A stretch of 64,000 nt of DNA from contig LNAC01000031.1 of NCBI GenBank assembly GCA_002007465.1, forward strand, positions 5,499,305-5,563,304. Direction: 5' to 3'. Under the pieces are notes generated by a model. The model searched no databases. It saw only the letters and a program-made list of their open reading frames with translations, and was not told the DNA's origin. Position 1 is the stretch's first letter. Each line of letters begins with the position of its first letter. The stretch comes from Ailurus styani (taxonomy: Eukaryota > Chordata > Mammalia > Carnivora > Ailuridae). This document shows positions 48,415-60,279 of this stretch, piece after piece. Made by a program: the position numbers and the translations under genes.

Positions 48415-48550
48415 TGTGTAAAAATAAGTACTTACTGCCAAAATATAGGAAAACGCTAAGTATAAAAAAGAAAATAAATATCAACTGTAGTCTAAATATT
48501 CAGGGATAACCATTTTAACATTTTGGTTAGTATTTCTACAAAACTATGTT
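48415..48550 (+). repeat. Ancient LINE-like repeat
   Basis: 'cagggataaccattttaaca' and 'ttttggttagtatttctac' match the same old type seen at 33.8 kb. Confidence 0.4.
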
Positions 48551-48589
48551 TTGTATGCAGTAAGTGATTCATTTCTCAAGAGACCAGAC

Positions 48590-48790
48590 ACCCTTAAATT
48601 TTAGAGCTAAATAGATCAGTTCAAATTTGACTCCTAACACTAGGTAGCTGCTATGTAACATGTGCATGTTAGTTAATCTCTGGCCCCACATCCCTTCCCC
48701 TATAAAAGAGGGTAGTAAGTATTTTATAGAGTTATTATGAGGATTAAGGGAGATGATGTATATTAGTTTGTACATAGTGGATACGTAAAT
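48590..48790 (+). repeat. MIR SINE
   Basis: 'tgttagttaatctctggccc', 'aaaagagggtagtaagta', 'gttattatgaggattaaggg'. Confidence 0.75.
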
Positions 48791-48799
48791 CATACTGCT

Positions 48800-50080
48800 A
48801 TTTTGCTGTTATATTTAAACTGACTTCTATACCTATTTTCTTATGTTTTGAATATGTAGAATTTGAACTAATGAGGCTTTATAGTACTGACAAATTAAGA
48901 CCAGTCTGAACAGATTATTGGTACACAACTGGTTTTATTAGTGAGGCTAGCTACAAAGTATTTACTAAGTTTGAGCTTTCTACAAAACCCTCAGCCAATC
49001 AAATTTTTTCATAGCAAAAGTGAAGTTTTATTTTCTTGTAACAATTGTTGAATGGCTTATCATCTGAACTACCCCAGGTGATTCAAAAGCATGCAAATAC
49101 AGAAGCTGAATTCATTATTAGTAATATTGACCATTGGATTTAGTATAAAGAAAATATTCTGATAATAGCTGTACCTAGTTGAGCTGCTAGGGAGACAAGA
49201 AGATCTCAAACTCATTGGTTGTCTGGAAGTATTGAAGTTTTGGTGCCCTAAAGATGTATTACTTCTGATGAATATACAGTGTTCTACCATTTAGCTTATA
49301 ATTTTTGGGCTATTTTTTAGCCTGATTTCAAATTTGTATTTATTATGGCACATTATAGGTAAATATTTGTTCACAAATGAGGTATTATACCTTTTAATGT
49401 GAGATATTTTGAAAGGATGATCTAAGTGTATGAAAATTTTGATATTTTAAATGACATATCTGTGATTCTGTATTTGGAACTAATTGAGTTTATAAATGAC
49501 AAAACTTGTGATACCATAGACTTTTATATTAAAATGTTTTATTTGGATGTTTTCCTTTTAAAATAAAATCTCTTAAAAAAAATAAATAAGAGCTTTATCC
49601 CAAGACTACTTCATTGAAGTTCCTGGTGATGCCTATGAGAAATCTTCAGCTATTTCATTATAGGATAATAAATTAGCTGAATAAATTAGCTGAATTTGTT
49701 ATGATTAAATAATTGAAGATGAGGAAGTCCATTAGTATTGTAGCGTCTGCAAAACTTTCAAGGCAATTTTGCAAGTATTTTCTATTTATCTAAACTAAAG
49801 CCACATTCCCCAAGCCTTTTTCTTGTTAATATTTATTCCGTTTATATTTTTATAATGTAAAGTCTAAATTTATCATTCATTTACACCATCAGTCATTACA
49901 CATTTTATAAGCACTATTTCATGTCCTAAATAACATATTCCTAAATAAAATGGTTCACATTCTGCCCCATCTCCATCATTTTTAGTCTGTCCCATTGTCC
50001 TACTCTGCTTGTGCTCATAGCACTTCTAACCATGTGATCTTTTATAAAGTATATCTGCTTATGTGCTCTTAAAATAGATA
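48800..50080. other. Intronic sequence, nothing recognised
   Basis: AT-rich. A 15-bp tandem pair 'aataaattagctgaa' lies at about 49668-49695. Confidence 0.35.
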
Positions 50081-50180
50081 AAAACTCCACGAAGGTAGGG
50101 ACTTTGACTTGTTGCAACCTTATCCCTGGCTTCAGCAGCAGTGCCTTTTATATATCAGACATTCAAAGGTATATATGGAC
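50080..50180 (+). repeat. L2 LINE 3' end
   Basis: 'aaaactccacgaaggtaggg', then 'cagcagtgccttttatatat': degraded L2 end, sense. Confidence 0.5.
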
Positions 50181-50754
50181 TGACTGCATGGATGATCTCA
50201 TAGTGGCAAAATGCATCTCTCTCCAGAAAGAGTGGCATAGGTAAGTTTTAGTCAGTTAATAGGTATTTAGGTTGACAGAGGTGTTAGAGGAACTCAAGGA
50301 AAATTTTGCCTTCTTCACATACAAATAGGGCTAGAGGATGACACTTAAAATTCTGAGGTTAGGATTTCCAGGTCAGTCAGCATTTGATAAGAGTACAGGG
50401 AAGGAGTTGAATTCTTGTTGCCACCACCCTTGTTCACAGTGGTCTAAGAGGCTTTATTTATGATTTCCTTTGGAGCTCTTGGTTACAGTGAGAAGCAGCA
50501 GGATGCTTAAGTACTCTGAGGGGTGCTGTTTTGTACAGCTTTCAAACCATGGAGGTGTGTGAAAATTAGGTCACACCTCATGAGAATTAAATTACAAATT
50601 CTGCCTAGTTTAATAGTACCCTAGTTTTCCTACTGCTATATTTCTTTTTACCTATAAGTAGAAATTTCTATTCTTGGTTTAGTATCACAACTGGAGGGTT
50701 TTTTTTTTTCTTTATTTTGGAGGAACTGACATGTTTTTTATTCTTATTCCTCAG

Positions 50755-50886
50755 AATGGATTGTGCAGATGAATATTCCCATAATTCTTTTGACCTACAT
50801 TGTCTGTTAAATTCATTTCCTGGAGACTTGGAGTTTAAGCAGATCTTCAGTGACATTGATGAAAAGATAGAACAAAATGCTACAAG
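50755..50886 (+). CDS. KIAA0825: KIAA0825-like gene, first coding exon (residues 1-43 plus two bases of codon 44)
   Basis: The acceptor is a pyrimidine-rich run ending ATTCCTCAG at 50754. The exon then opens A-ATG (ATG at 50756-50758) and ends at the donor AAG|GTAAGT (50886/50887). It encodes 43 residues beginning [10 protein letters not shown] and including [20 protein letters not shown]; the last two bases (AG) are completed by the next exon. The peptide matches my memory of the N-terminus of mammalian KIAA0825 (C5orf36), a large vertebrate protein with no well-defined domain; human loss-of-function variants are linked to postaxial polydactyly. The segment is acidic and probably helical, with no signal peptide or membrane span. 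No stop or frameshift is present. The gene name is by recall, without a database search. Confidence 0.85.
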
Positions 50887-51075
50887 GTAAGTATTGCTAA
50901 TTATTTAAAATAAGTTGGTTTCATGTTTCATTCACACATACTTTACCTGGTCTAGTTTTAGTGTTAATTACTTTTAGATCATTTTAGGTTTAGTATCATT
51001 AGTTCTCCTGGAAAAAATTGATTAGAACTTCCCCCCCAGAATTTAACATGATTTTCTTTATCTGATTAGTACTTT

Positions 51076-51125
51076 ATTTTTTTTAAAGACTTTATTTATT
51101 TATTTGAGAGAGAGGACGTGTACAC

Positions 51126-51186
<61 letters not shown>

Positions 51187-51291
51187 GCAGAGAGAGAAGC
51201 AGACTCAGGGAGCCCAGCTCTATCCCCAAACGCTGGGATCACCACCTGAGCCAAAGGTGAACGCTTAACAAACTGAGCCACCCCAGGTGCT
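51076..51291 (-). repeat. CAN-SINE carrying a (CA)n expansion
   Basis: Near-duplication 'ctgattagtacttt' (51062-51075) and 'ctgatgagtacttt' (51292-51305). The usual GA-rich segment is replaced by CA units at 51128-51175. Confidence 0.95.
51128..51175 (+). repeat. (CA)n microsatellite, about 23-24 units
   Basis: Long uninterrupted CA tract inside the SINE. Likely length-variable. Confidence 0.95.
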
Positions 51292-51309
51292 CCTGATGAG
51301 TACTTTTAA

Positions 51310-54300
51310 TAAGACTCAAAGCTTTAAGCACTGCTTTCAAATAGGAAAATTAAAGTTTATTGAGCTTCTATTAAGTTCTTAGAGTTTGCCAATATCAATG
51401 GCCTGGATTTTCATTAATATGCTTAGCATTATGCATCCTCACTTGAGAGATAAGCAGAGAAATTAAAAATTTGAAATTAAGGTATTAAAATTAAATGGTA
51501 GAGTATAAGGCCATGGATTGCTTGAGTTGTTTAAAACAGAACATGAAAAATAGATTATTTTTATGTAATGTTTATCATTTTAAGTCCCCTTTTCAGTTGG
51601 AAGGCTAGAGACTCCATAGGGAGTTGCTATGCAAGGTTAGTCTTCATCACCTATTCCAAAAGTTAGTGCTACTGAACACTAAGGATGGCAAGGACAGCTA
51701 AGGAGTTTGCCATTAGTGTATGTTTTTTGACAGAAAGGACTTTGTCTTTATATGTTTGTGGATCTTAGAGTCAGTCAAGTCAGTTCACTTATTTGAATGC
51801 TTTTAAATTTTCTAATAATTCACCTCACATAAATTATAAATATGCAAACTACAGTAAAAATTTCTAATGTAGAATGATTCATAGTATTTCCTTTTTTAAA
51901 ATTTAAGGTCTAGTTGTATTGAATTGTCAAAGAAACTAAACCAAGCAAGTGAAATGTTCCTGTGATTTCTTTTCCTCATGTTTTATATAAGAATGCAGTC
52001 AATTTTTTGTCATAACAAAGGGCATAAATAACTTAAATTCAAAAGAGAGCATAATGTTGGGGAACTATAATTAAAAACAAAATCTTCCATCCCTGATATT
52101 CTCTCCAAAAAGACAGAAGAGAACAAAAACACTTCGATTATTCAGCAGGCATTAAACTAGGGTGCAATGCATATCATAGGCATGCTGCTAAGAGAATGCA
52201 AAGACAGAGCTAGGATTCTCACCCCTTTATATAACCTAGTAGATACAACTCATTACAAACTTGTTTTTAAGATAAGTGATACTTAGGCTTCTAGTGGAAG
52301 ATTTGGTAGCACATTTCCACGCATAGTTCATCATAACTTTACCTGTGTTAAAGGATACCTGTGTTAGCTAATCGGTTTTATCCTGAAAAGAAACACACTT
52401 CTCATATAGTTATGACACGATGTGATTTTGCAGTTTGGAACAAAGCACGTACTGAAGTTAGGCTCCTATTCTTGGGCAGGAACTCGGAACCAGGGAACCG
52501 TCTCCCTTGGTTGTTTGCATTTCGAAAAGATGACTTTCAGGTCCTTGGGAAAGGTAATTCTGGCTGAGAAAGCTGACAAAATGTCTCTCTAGTCTTTAAG
52601 GGACACATTTCATAGAGTTGAAAAAATTCTTAAAATTACAAATTTCTAAGATACTTTAAAAAATAAGGAAGAAAGGGAAATCTGTTCCCTTATTTTCAAC
52701 AGGGAGAATTAAGCCTCTTATTTTGAATTTGCATTTACATTGCCCATATATATACATATATATGTGTGTGTGTATATATATATATATATGTGTGTGTGTG
52801 TATATATATATATATATGTGCACATGCACATACATACACATGTGTGTTTTAGTATGGTTTTTTAAAAATAGCATATATATGATTAACCATACTATAGCCT
52901 ATGTATTATAATTTATATATAAATATAAAATAACTGTATTAAACTTTAGTGAAATTGCATATTGATATAATTTATATATTATATATTAATATATTTTATG
53001 GCACAGTTCTTAACCCAAAGAAACCTATAAATGAAAGTAATATTATCTTAAATATATTTATAAGTCATTTATCTAAATTCCAGAGATGATTATATTAAAA
53101 CAAATTTTAAATATTTTTTAAGAGGTAACCTGTCTTCATAATAGTATTTAGGCTTTTTCAAAACAAAACAAATCACTGGACTCTGATGCTTTTGTTATAG
53201 ACGGCTTCGTTTTTATTTGCTAAGCCATCTGTAGTTAATTTCCTGCCCTACCTGGTCAATAAGAAATCATGCTTAGAAGTAAAACAGTGATTAAAATATT
53301 ATATTTTGCATTCATAAGTTGTTATTTAGGTCAAAATCAGATGTTATTAAAAAGAAAATATGACATGGAATATAAGGATATAATTTTTAAATTAAAAATA
53401 TTTTATTGCCCATATATTAAAACAAACCTAGAACAGAACCACCTCAAGTGACCACTGATCTTCACGAGGGATAAAATAAGGGAGTAGCTGTATGTGCTGT
53501 ATGCTACATTTAGAATAAAGTCTATTTTTCATCAAATTCAATTATGTTTTTATTATACTCTAGAGAATAAACATAATAGTAGAGGGTGTATATATTTTTA
53601 AGAATAAAATACTGAATAATAACCATGGTTCAGAAGAATGTAAATCATTTATGCACTCATTTATTGCCTTCTAACAGAATAGCTTTTAGAAAATTGTATG
53701 TCATGACAAATCAGTTATGCCACACTTACACTGCAGTAGTTGAATTACCCTTGGCATTTTTGTATTCTAACAGTTCTATTTATCTCTCAATGGTGTACGC
53801 TGAATAAGTAATGAACATCTGTATGATATGGGTTTACCAGATACTTTTTAAGGGAAGAACATTAGTAATTCATTTTTAAATATAGTATTTTTCCTTACCC
53901 TTGAATTTTTAAAGTTGTATTTCTAGCAGTGACCCTGGATTCTAAGTGTAAATTCCTTCCCTCTTCTTAATATCATCAGGTTTTATGGGCCACAGGGTCT
54001 TTTGCTTCCCCAAAGCAGTGATTCACCACAATGGAGTAGAGTGCCCAGAGGTCAGTGAACCTTCCCTTGCCCTTCAAGAGAGGCTGTCCTTCTCTCAGAC
54101 CATTTTCCCTTTAACATCGTCACTTCCATTCAAGTCAGAGCCGGGTGACTCTTAGATCTCACCGTGGAACTCGTGATTGGCGAATCATTTACTTTTAATA
54201 CATATCAGAATTGGTAACAGGAAGGTAAATAACCTGTCAAAGAGGAATACTATGTATGTCATAGCCACAAACTCAACTTAGTTCAGTAACTGAAAACTGC

Positions 54301-54570
54301 ACATGGCATTGAAATATATTTTGAGCTAAATGGAACTTAATAATTGAACAAGATACTGAGGTGTATAAGTTTTACTGGGATCACTATATGACATAGAATG
54401 ATTTTCTCCTCTTAATGTCCAGTTAGATAAAATTGTATCATTAAAAAAAATTTTATCAGTGGGTATTAAGGAGGTCATGTATTGCATGGAGTACTGGGTG
54501 TGGTGCATAAACAATGAATCTTAGATCCCTGAAAGAATAAAATAAAAAATATAAAAGTGTATTTTACCAT
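51310..54570. other. Intron 2 sequence with a TA/TG tract
   Basis: No exon or nameable repeat apart from the alternating purine-pyrimidine tract at 52742-52852. Strongly AT-rich around 52.9-53.6 kb. Confidence 0.4.
52742..52852. repeat. Alternating TA/TG/CA tract
   Basis: Blocks of (TA)n and (TG)n repeat twice, then 'gtgcacatgcacatacatac' and 'acatgtgtg' follow. Almost every step alternates purine and pyrimidine. Confidence 0.9.
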
Positions 54571-54583
54571 TCTGTTTTCTAAA

Positions 54584-54777
54584 GTTTATTTTTTTAAAGA
54601 TTTTATTTATTTATTGAAAAAATAGAGCACAAGCTGAGAGAGGAGCAGAGACAGAGGCAGAGGGAGAAGCAGGCTCCACTTTGAGCAGGGAGCCCAAAGT
54701 GGGGCTCCATCCCAGGAGCCTGGATCAGACCTGAGCTGAAGGCAGATGCTTAACCAACTGAGCCACCCAGGCACCTC
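54584..54777 (-). repeat. CAN-SINE
   Basis: 13-bp duplication 'tctgttttctaaa' at 54571-54583 and 54778-54790. Confidence 0.95.
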
Positions 54778-54799
54778 TCTGTTTTCTAAATATAGACAG

Positions 54800-56515
54800 T
54801 CTTTGTGTGTCTCAGGATCCAAGTTTTGCTGGTACTGGTAGAGGATTACTGTTTTTTTTTTTTTTTAACCTAAAGAAAGAATAAGAAGGGTTGTCATGGA
54901 TAATATTTGTCTTAATCCAGGAGATGGGAGTAAGGGTGGGAGGCATTAAATTGTCACAGAACATTGGATACATGGTTTATATAAATTTAATCATGCTTAT
55001 TTACAGAGGATACATATTCTATAGATTACATTACCTTTTCACATAATGCTTATTTTTTTGTGTGTTTATATATGAAATTTAGGGGGGAGTTTTCCACATG
55101 ATGGGCTAAAGTGATGAAAGAAGTAACCAAAATAAATCTTCAGATAAGCTATCAACTTAGGGCTTGTCATGGTAGAACCACTACTCTGCCAGTGGACACA
55201 CACATTCATATTAATATATTTTATGGCTATAGCAAATTATATAAAGTGAAAATCAGTCATTTCAGACTGTGCTGAGTATGATTATTTCTGGCAGTATTTT
55301 GGCATTTATTTAGTAATAACAAGAGGATGCAAATTAATACTCTTTTAACTTAAGCGTGTTTGCTTCTCTTTTGTATTCTCCATTCTTTTATATTTCATCT
55401 GACAGAATCCCCACCTCTTCTCCTAAATTACTGAACAAGACTAGGCTACATGGAAAGAAACTGGGAAGGTTTCCCCATCTGTCCTTGAACCCAGAGTAAG
55501 ACTTAAATAGGCACTTTCCGGTTTCCCCCATCTGTGCCCTCCTCAGTACTCTTGTCCTCCTCAGAACTGATAATGCTTCCAGACAGACAGACAGCATCCT
55601 GGGCTTCAGCAGCTCAGCAGCCTTAAACTTTGCCTGACTCCATTTACATTTTCTACTTTTTAAATGTATGCAGACCTCCACTGAAGCTTTCCTCCTGCAG
55701 TCCTGTGATGCGTGCAGGTAGAAGTGGAGGTTAAGGGAGAAGGTGAGAGGCCATCCCGTGTTTCATGGTGGCCTCTCGAGCCACTTTCTTCTCATCATTT
55801 TCTGTCACTATTAGCTCCACTATTTGAATGTCTTTGGTATTCCTAACTCTTTTCTCCATAGTCCTGTGTTGTGTGCCCTCAATGTCTGCTTTAGGAGGCT
55901 GAGTGGTAGGGTAAATTGTGGGACCAGTAGCCCCATTAGATGATTATTAAATGATTGCTTCAAGCAATACTTGCATTGTACGTGTTTGACGGTTTTTTTA
56001 AAGTGTAATTTTTATTTTTGTATGTGTTAGCTTCAACTGCTCTTGCTCAAATATGTATAAGGCAATAGCATTTTTATTTGAGGATATTTTTAAAGAATGT
56101 TATTATAATTATATTCCCATGGGAAATAAAGGGAAGCAAGTGTCTGCCTGTTTATAAATGTGAATAATAGTATACTAAAAATCCACACCTGGTAAGATTG
56201 GACCAACAATAGTTAGGCCACTACTTCCCAGGGAGGATGGTAGTTATTTGGCCCCTGTGAGGGATTCACTTCTGAGGTAAAAAGCAGTGAAGCCTGGTGA
56301 AGCCCTGGCACAGCTCTGAGAAGGAGGAGGAGACACTAGGAAGGAAGGAGATACTGAAAGAGAACTGACTGGTGGTAATGAGATGTGCATGCTGTGGCTG
56401 GCTCATCTTTCCTCTTTGATAGTTGATACCTTGAGATCTAACTCAACCCTGCCAGTTCTCCCTGGAAAAGAGCCTCCTTGGGGATTTAGCAGAGGCTACA
56501 CTTTGTCTAAGAAGA
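54800..56515. other. Intronic sequence, nothing recognised
   Basis: The longest frame, on the - strand at 55388-55681, shows no family signature and no splice context I can defend. Confidence 0.35.
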
Positions 56516-56524
56516 GTCACCACG

Positions 56525-56639
56525 ACAAGCAACTGACTGGCTCAGTCAGAGGAGTGTGCGACTCTTGATCTCAGGGTCATGAGTTTGGGCCCCACGTTGG
56601 GTGTAGAGATGACTTAAATAAATAAAATTAAATAAAAAA
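56525..56639 (+). repeat. Old CAN-SINE
   Basis: 'actggctcagtcagaggagt', 'ctcttgatctcagggtcatg', (AATAAA)-like tail. Flanking 'aagagtcac' on both sides. Confidence 0.85.
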
Positions 56640-56653
56640 AGAGTCACTAACAT

Positions 56654-56759
56654 CATAGGGTTTTCTGATCACAGTCCTAATTCTAGAATGTCATGACTAA
56701 GAATATCATAGCCTTTTCTAATCACAGTCCTAATTCTAGAATGTCGTGACTAAGAATAT
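56654..56759 (+). repeat. 53-bp tandem duplication
   Basis: 56654-56706 and 56707-56759 are the same 53 bases with four substitutions. Adjacent, no gap. Confidence 0.95.
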
Positions 56760-57129
56760 CCTTCTTTGGGATGGTATGGGAGCTGAGGGGTGGGTGTGGG
56801 GAATTTGAAAGTTGGGACTATTACTTCCTTCATTTTTCCTTTAAAGACTTGAACTGTTCAACACTGCCTAAGCAGTCCTGGCACAGAGTAGGTTAGAAGG
56901 TAGTCAATAAAATTGTGTTAGGTGTGTTTGTTAGGTGTCTGTTTGTGTTTGCTGTATCTTTAGCTAGTGTGAAATTAGGTGAGTAGAATGTGATAGAAGA
57001 AGCTGTCATCAAATGCTAGTTTTCCATTGATTGTTTTTACATTATGTAGTAATGCACACTAATAGAAAATTTCCGACAGTAGAGAAAGGCATATATGAGG
57101 AAAAGTTGAGCACAGCAGGGTAGAGATGA

Positions 57130-57435
57130 GGAACAGTACTCCTCTGACTCTCCTAGTTTTATTTTTCACAGGTAACCTATGTTCATAAATTACTGCATAA
57201 CTATCCAGAAATAGTCTCTGCATATATATGCATGCACCCAAAAATATATTACTTTTTTATATAAATGGGAATTAAATGATATACTGCTATTAGATTTTTT
57301 TTACTTAATATATTTTTTAAATCTCTCCATGTGTTTATACCTCATCTTTTAGATTTCACTGGTATGGATGTGCAACAAGTTTTTAAGCCAATTCCGTCTT
57401 GATAGACACTACATTATTTGCAGTCTTTCTGCCAT
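57130..57435 (+). repeat. Ancient LINE-like repeat
   Basis: 'aatctctccatgtgtttata' and 'ttgatagacactacattatt' follow the order of the old type at 33.8 kb. Confidence 0.4.
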
Positions 57436-57439
57436 TACT

Positions 57440-58498
57440 TCATATATGCATGCGTGTATGTATTCTTCCTTCCTTATGAGAGTTTATCTATGAGATAATT
57501 TCTTAGAATTTATACACTTAGCTGTTGTGGAGTTGTTCTCCTGCAATGCTAAAACTGTATTCTCTCCTATAGACAGTGTATGAGAAGGCATGCTGTATGT
57601 CCTGCCTCCTCACAATATGACTGTCGGTGTTCTTAAAACCCTCAGTTTGTAAGGTCTAGTCAAACCCCTTATCTGGCTTGGAAGTTGGGCAAATATTTCA
57701 CATGTGAAATTTTTCCAAAGCACTGTAGACTTTTAGGTCGGCATAGCCCCTACACTGGGTCTGAACTTTCTTGAAGCAGTCTGGACCATTCAAGAGCCTC
57801 TCTAAACTGTGGTTGTGAGGATTGGTGGTATAAAGCAACAAGTAACAGGGGATCCCAACTCAGAAGTTTCTTTCTTACTATCTTCCTCATAGAATAACTG
57901 AACAAAAGGCGGATTAACAGTAGACAGGCATCTTGGGAGGCTATTAATATATTTCATATGAGAGATAAGAACAACCTGAACCCAGTCTTTCACAATAGGA
58001 ACGGAAAGGGGAGGATCTATTGAAGAAAGATTTGAACAGATAGTGTCAACAGGATTTGGTGTTGAGGATTTTTTTTTCCTTGAAAGTATACTTAAGGACC
58101 AAAAACTCTGAAATAAAAGACAGTTTGGCATAAATGTTGAATTTCTTACTGTACTTTTTAGCCATTAAAGTAATTGTTTTATGAATCCTTTCTCAATCTT
58201 TTAAAAAAGACTACCCAAAAATATATTTGTCTTAGGAAAGTAAGTTTTTTTTCATGGATGACTTATACTTTAATTACACACTAATTTTTATACATCAGTC
58301 CTCATCCCTGTTAATTATCTATTAATTCCAAGGAAATTTAGTAATCTAGTTAGATAAGCTGGACTTACCTAGAAACTGGAAAACTTTCTCACAATTATTT
58401 CTTTGTCCTTTTAAACATGTGATAGTTGATTGCAAAAGCCTTTTCTTTACACTGAATTTGTGTTGTGGGTAAACAGTATAAACAAGGGCATCAAAAAT
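57440..58498. other. Intronic sequence, nothing recognised
   Basis: The - strand frame at 57802-58131 (109 codons) has no family match I recognise and no splice support. Probably chance. Confidence 0.35.
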
Positions 58499-58509
58499 AG
58501 AAAATTAAG

Positions 58510-58705
58510 GGGCGCCTGGGTGGCTCAGTCGTTAAGCTTCTGCCTTCGGCTCAGGTCATGATTCCAGGGTCCTGGGTTCAAGCCCCACATCGGGCTTCCT
58601 GCTCTGCAGGAAAGCCTGCTTCTCCCACTCCCCCTGCTTGTGTTCCCTCTCTGTCACTGTATCTCTCTCTGTCAAATAAATAAATAAAATCTTAAAAAAA
58701 AACCC
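58510..58705 (+). repeat. CAN-SINE, young copy
   Basis: 10-bp duplication 'agaaaattaa' at 58500-58509 and 58706-58715. Confidence 0.95.
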
Positions 58706-58715
58706 AGAAAATTAA

Positions 58716-59478
58716 AAATTTTTCTTAATGTTTAGATTTCCCATACTGTAAAAATAGTTCTCAATCTCTACTGTGACACCTCTACCCTGATTTTAAAATA
58801 AAAATAGAAATTCTGACTTTCCTTGAGAGCATATATAAATGTTTTCTACAACCTTCACATCAAATGGTTCTTGTAATTATTCCCAGGGAACATACTTTTT
58901 TTTTCCTTTGAACTATTTCATGGTGGAATAATAAAGACTGTGTGTTTTAAATCTTAAAAGAACTTTTACAATAAAATTGGTTTCTAGATTTTATGTCATA
59001 AATATTCTCTTCTCTTTTTCTCAGTTCCTCTCCCTATCCTCAGCTATGCCTGCCTGGTAACACTAGACTCTTGTGCTGTTGGTATTTAATGCCGTCTAAC
59101 TATAGTACTTCTCAGTCCTTTTGGAAGTAAGATAATGCATATATACATACTCACATACATACATGCCTAAATGTACTTGTGACCATAAGAATAAAGTCCT
59201 ATTTTTTTTATTATCCAAATAAATACAGTTTTGAAGTGACATGGCAGTAAGATTAGATGATCAGCACTAAATTCTCACAAGTCAGGTGTCAGGGAAATCT
59301 AAGTACAGTGATTCCATTAATTTTCTTAAAGCATCAATATCCTTGCATATAATCTCCTTTTCTACAAATTTTCTATACCTCCCACAGGCACGTTTAGCAG
59401 ATCCCTTAGCAGATCCCTCTTATGTACTCCCTTAGCACTGTACACCCCTCTTTCCAAGTCTTAATGTAATGTAGTTTT
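58716..59478. other. Intronic sequence, nothing recognised
   Basis: A short tandem 'tagcagatccctta' lies near 59394-59425. Otherwise plain AT-rich intron. Confidence 0.35.
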
Positions 59479-59479
59479 T

Positions 59480-59620
59480 TATTTACAGGTCTGTCTGTTG
59501 TCAGACAGAATTCCTTTAGGGATGGGACCGTGTCTTCTTAACATTTGATTCCCAAGTATCTATCACAGTACCTGCCACATAGTCAGCATTCAGTTAATGT
59601 TTATCGAACATGCGTTCATT
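59480..59620 (+). repeat. L2 LINE 3' end
   Basis: 'gggatgggaccgtgtcttct', 'atcacagtacctgccacata', 'gttaatgtttatcgaacatg'. Confidence 0.7.
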
Positions 59621-59779
59621 CAGTAAGTCATTTTTACACTCAAGGTACCCAGGAATGAATGTTGAATGAGAAAATTACCACAGGTGTCCTTTAAAAAAAG
59701 GATACTGCATATTGCATTTTAATAATCGTTTTTATAAGTTGATTTATGCACAGCCTGTCAGTAGTGCATCTACTTGTAC

Positions 59780-60275
59780 ATGTTAACTTGGATAATTCAG
59801 AGTCATTATAATTAAGCCCATTGGGTTCAAATTTATTAAGAAATGTTGAGACATATGAAAAGGTATAAAGAGTATTATGATAAACATTCATGTACCCACC
59901 ATCCAGTTTAAGGAATAAAACAGTATCATTACTGCTAAGGCTCATTACGTACCTGTCCCCAGTCTGATCCCACTTTCATTTCCACCCTGTTTTTCATGTT
60001 ATTGATCATTCCAGTACATTTCCTTACACTTTTACTACCTATGCTTGTAATCCTGGCCAATGTGTACCATTATATTGCATATTTTCCAACTGTTACAGGG
60101 ATAGTATCATACTGTGTGTATTCATTTATACCTTTTCCTCTCAACAGGTATATTTGTTAGATCCTTCCATGTTGATAACTGTATTTCTCCTTTATTTTCA
60201 TGGCTCTATTCCACTCAATGAATTACTATTTAATAATTTTCCTGTTGATAGACATGTTAGATGTTTTCAGTGGAT
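59780..60275 (+). repeat. Old LINE-derived repeat
   Basis: 'catgtacccaccatccagtt', 'gtatcatactgtgtgtattc', 'agatccttccatgttgataa' and 'cctgttgatagacatgttag' keep the order of a common old LINE 3' type. The family is not named. Confidence 0.45.
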
Positions 60276-60279
60276 AAAG

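Noticed and set aside
52656..52911. Open frames rich in Tyr/Ile/Thr/His on both strands
   Set aside because: Translation of the TA/TG alternating tract.
57802..58131. 109-codon - strand frame in intron 2
   Set aside because: No family recognised and no splice, promoter or poly(A) context. The length is within chance for 64 kb.
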